DNA from: JANLSE01 sp038214135
GTDB lineage: Bacteria > Chloroflexota > Chloroflexia > Chloroflexales > Roseiflexaceae
Reading direction: 5' to 3'
DNA length: 31,909 nucleotides
NCBI GenBank assembly: GCA_038214135.1
Contig: JBBQSD010000064.1
Span: 1-31,909, forward strand
This document shows positions 31,252 to 31,909 of the stretch, piece after piece. A program made the position numbers and the translations under genes. Each line of letters starts with the position of its first letter. The stretch's first letter is position 1. The notes under the pieces are model-generated. The model was not told where the DNA came from, did not search any database, and was given only the letters and a program-made list of their open reading frames with translations.

Positions 31252-31909
31252 ATGACTACCAGCCGTGAGCGTATGCTCGCCAAGATCCAATCAGGGCTTG
31301 TCGCGGTTCGCCCGATTATGGAAGCCGAAGCCGCATTGGCACCCCATGCCGCACCAGCGCATGTTCACCCAGCCCAGGATGATCTGGTGGCGCAGTTTGC
31401 CGCCGAATTGATCAAACTGGAATGCTTTCCGCATCCATGTGCCGATGATGAAGAGGCGCTTGACCTGATCGGGGAAATCCTGGCCAAGCACGCTGCACAT
31501 TCGGTGATCGCCTGGGATCTTGAGCAGATTGGTCTGGCTGGTTTGCCCGCGTTGCTGGCCCAGCAGGGCATCAGTGCCCATACTGTCGATACGACTGGAG
31601 CAGGGCGGGCTGCCGCACTCCAAGAACTTGAGCCAATCTCTGTTTGTATCAGTGGTGCCGAAGCAGGCATCGCCGAGAGCGCAACCGTGATTGTGCGCGG
31701 TGGCGCTGGGCGTCCTCGGCTGGCATCGTTGCTGGCACCAGCCTACATTGCCGTCCTGCGCCGCTCGCAGATTGCCCGTGGTCTCGGCGAAGCGCTCGCC
31801 ACTCTCCGCGCCCGCCATGGCGATGCGCTGTTCGGCGATGCCAGCTCACTGACGCTGATCAGCGGGCCGAGCCGGACAGCAGATATTGAGCTGACGCTGA
31901 CCCTCGGTG
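31252..31909 (+). CDS. lutC: L-lactate utilization protein LutC (LUD domain), partial at the window edge
   Basis: Translated directly from ATG 31252, the frame is open for 219 codons to the end of the window. The protein starts MTTSRERMLAKIQSGLVAVR. It carries SVCISGAEAGIAESATVIVR, the LUD-domain core matching the 'tG~~~aIAETGTlv' block, and ends with SGPSRTADIELTLTLG, a hallmark of LutC/LldG. LutC completes the LutABC lactate oxidation complex. Only a few residues should be missing. It is separated from lutB by 1.5 kb holding hicBA, the uma2 gene and repeats. That distance and the weak ribosome site suggest that its expression no longer depends only on the lut promoter. Confidence 0.92.
   Translation, partial: MTTSRERMLAKIQSGLVAVRPIMEAEAALAPHAAPAHVHPAQDDLVAQFAAELIKLECFPHPCADDEEALDLIGEILAKHAAHSVIAWDLEQIGLAGLPALLAQQGISAHTVDTTGAGRAAALQELEPISVCISGAEAGIAESATVIVRGGAGRPRLASLLAPAYIAVLRRSQIARGLGEALATLRARHGDALFGDASSLTLISGPSRTADIELTLTLG

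Overview
The window is chromosomal DNA of a bacterium with intermediate G+C, and coding density is normal on both strands. No rRNA, tRNA or photosynthesis gene was seen. The best guess for the host is Chloroflexota (class Chloroflexia, filamentous relatives of Herpetosiphon or Chloroflexales). This rests on the style of the proteins (MurT, the COG4586-type ABC trio, many GT4 enzymes, a ComP-like kinase) and on abundant heptameric short tandem repeats (GACTCCT/AGGAGTC) between genes. It is an inference from general resemblance, not from a phylogenetic marker.

Layout. 1-778 (-): secreted M23 peptidase-like protein running into an SGNH/GDSL domain, cut by the window edge. 956-3348 (+): two-component pair, a membrane sensor kinase with a PDZ-like segment and a NarL-type regulator. 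3408-5000 (+): FAD-dependent oxidoreductase of the PYROXD2/phytoene-desaturase type. 5163-9253 (-): M20 dipeptidase, ABC ATPase and two ABC-2 permeases in one transcription unit. 9254-10706: repeat-rich DNA around a SURF1 gene whose C-terminus is written by the repeats. 10707-13989 (-): VWA lipoprotein, MurT ligase and a small stress-protein-like gene. 14163-14633 (+): flavin reductase. 14788-15825 (-): CAP-domain secreted protein. 16148-17401 (-): GT4 glycosyltransferase. 17509-20320 (+): tightly overlapped YggT, membrane spermidine-synthase-like protein and AEC transporter. 20439-22799 (-): cysteinyl-tRNA synthetase fused to a family 2 glycosyltransferase with a histidine-rich tail. 22966-26169 (+): ArsR-type regulator, SulP transporter and a GT4 enzyme. 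26329-27471 (+): GAF-GGDEF diguanylate cyclase. 27583-31909 (+): lutA and lutB, then a hicB-hicA toxin-antitoxin pair and a Uma2 nuclease gene, then lutC, which is cut by the window edge.

How it fits together. The lutABC genes (L-lactate oxidation through Fe-S and LUD proteins) look like one pathway, split by a small mobile-looking cassette and a cluster of GC-rich hairpins. Several families of small dispersed repeats sit in almost every intergenic gap: heptamer arrays, 20-bp palindromes, CCCTCTCC...GGGGTGAGGG hairpins and a 32-bp AT-rich element. In one case they have entered a coding sequence.

The most unusual observations are the CysRS-glycosyltransferase fusion, the SURF1 tail made of 14-residue repeats, a 14-bp perfect hairpin that would hide the SURF1 ribosome binding site, and the interrupted lut operon with its hairpin cluster.
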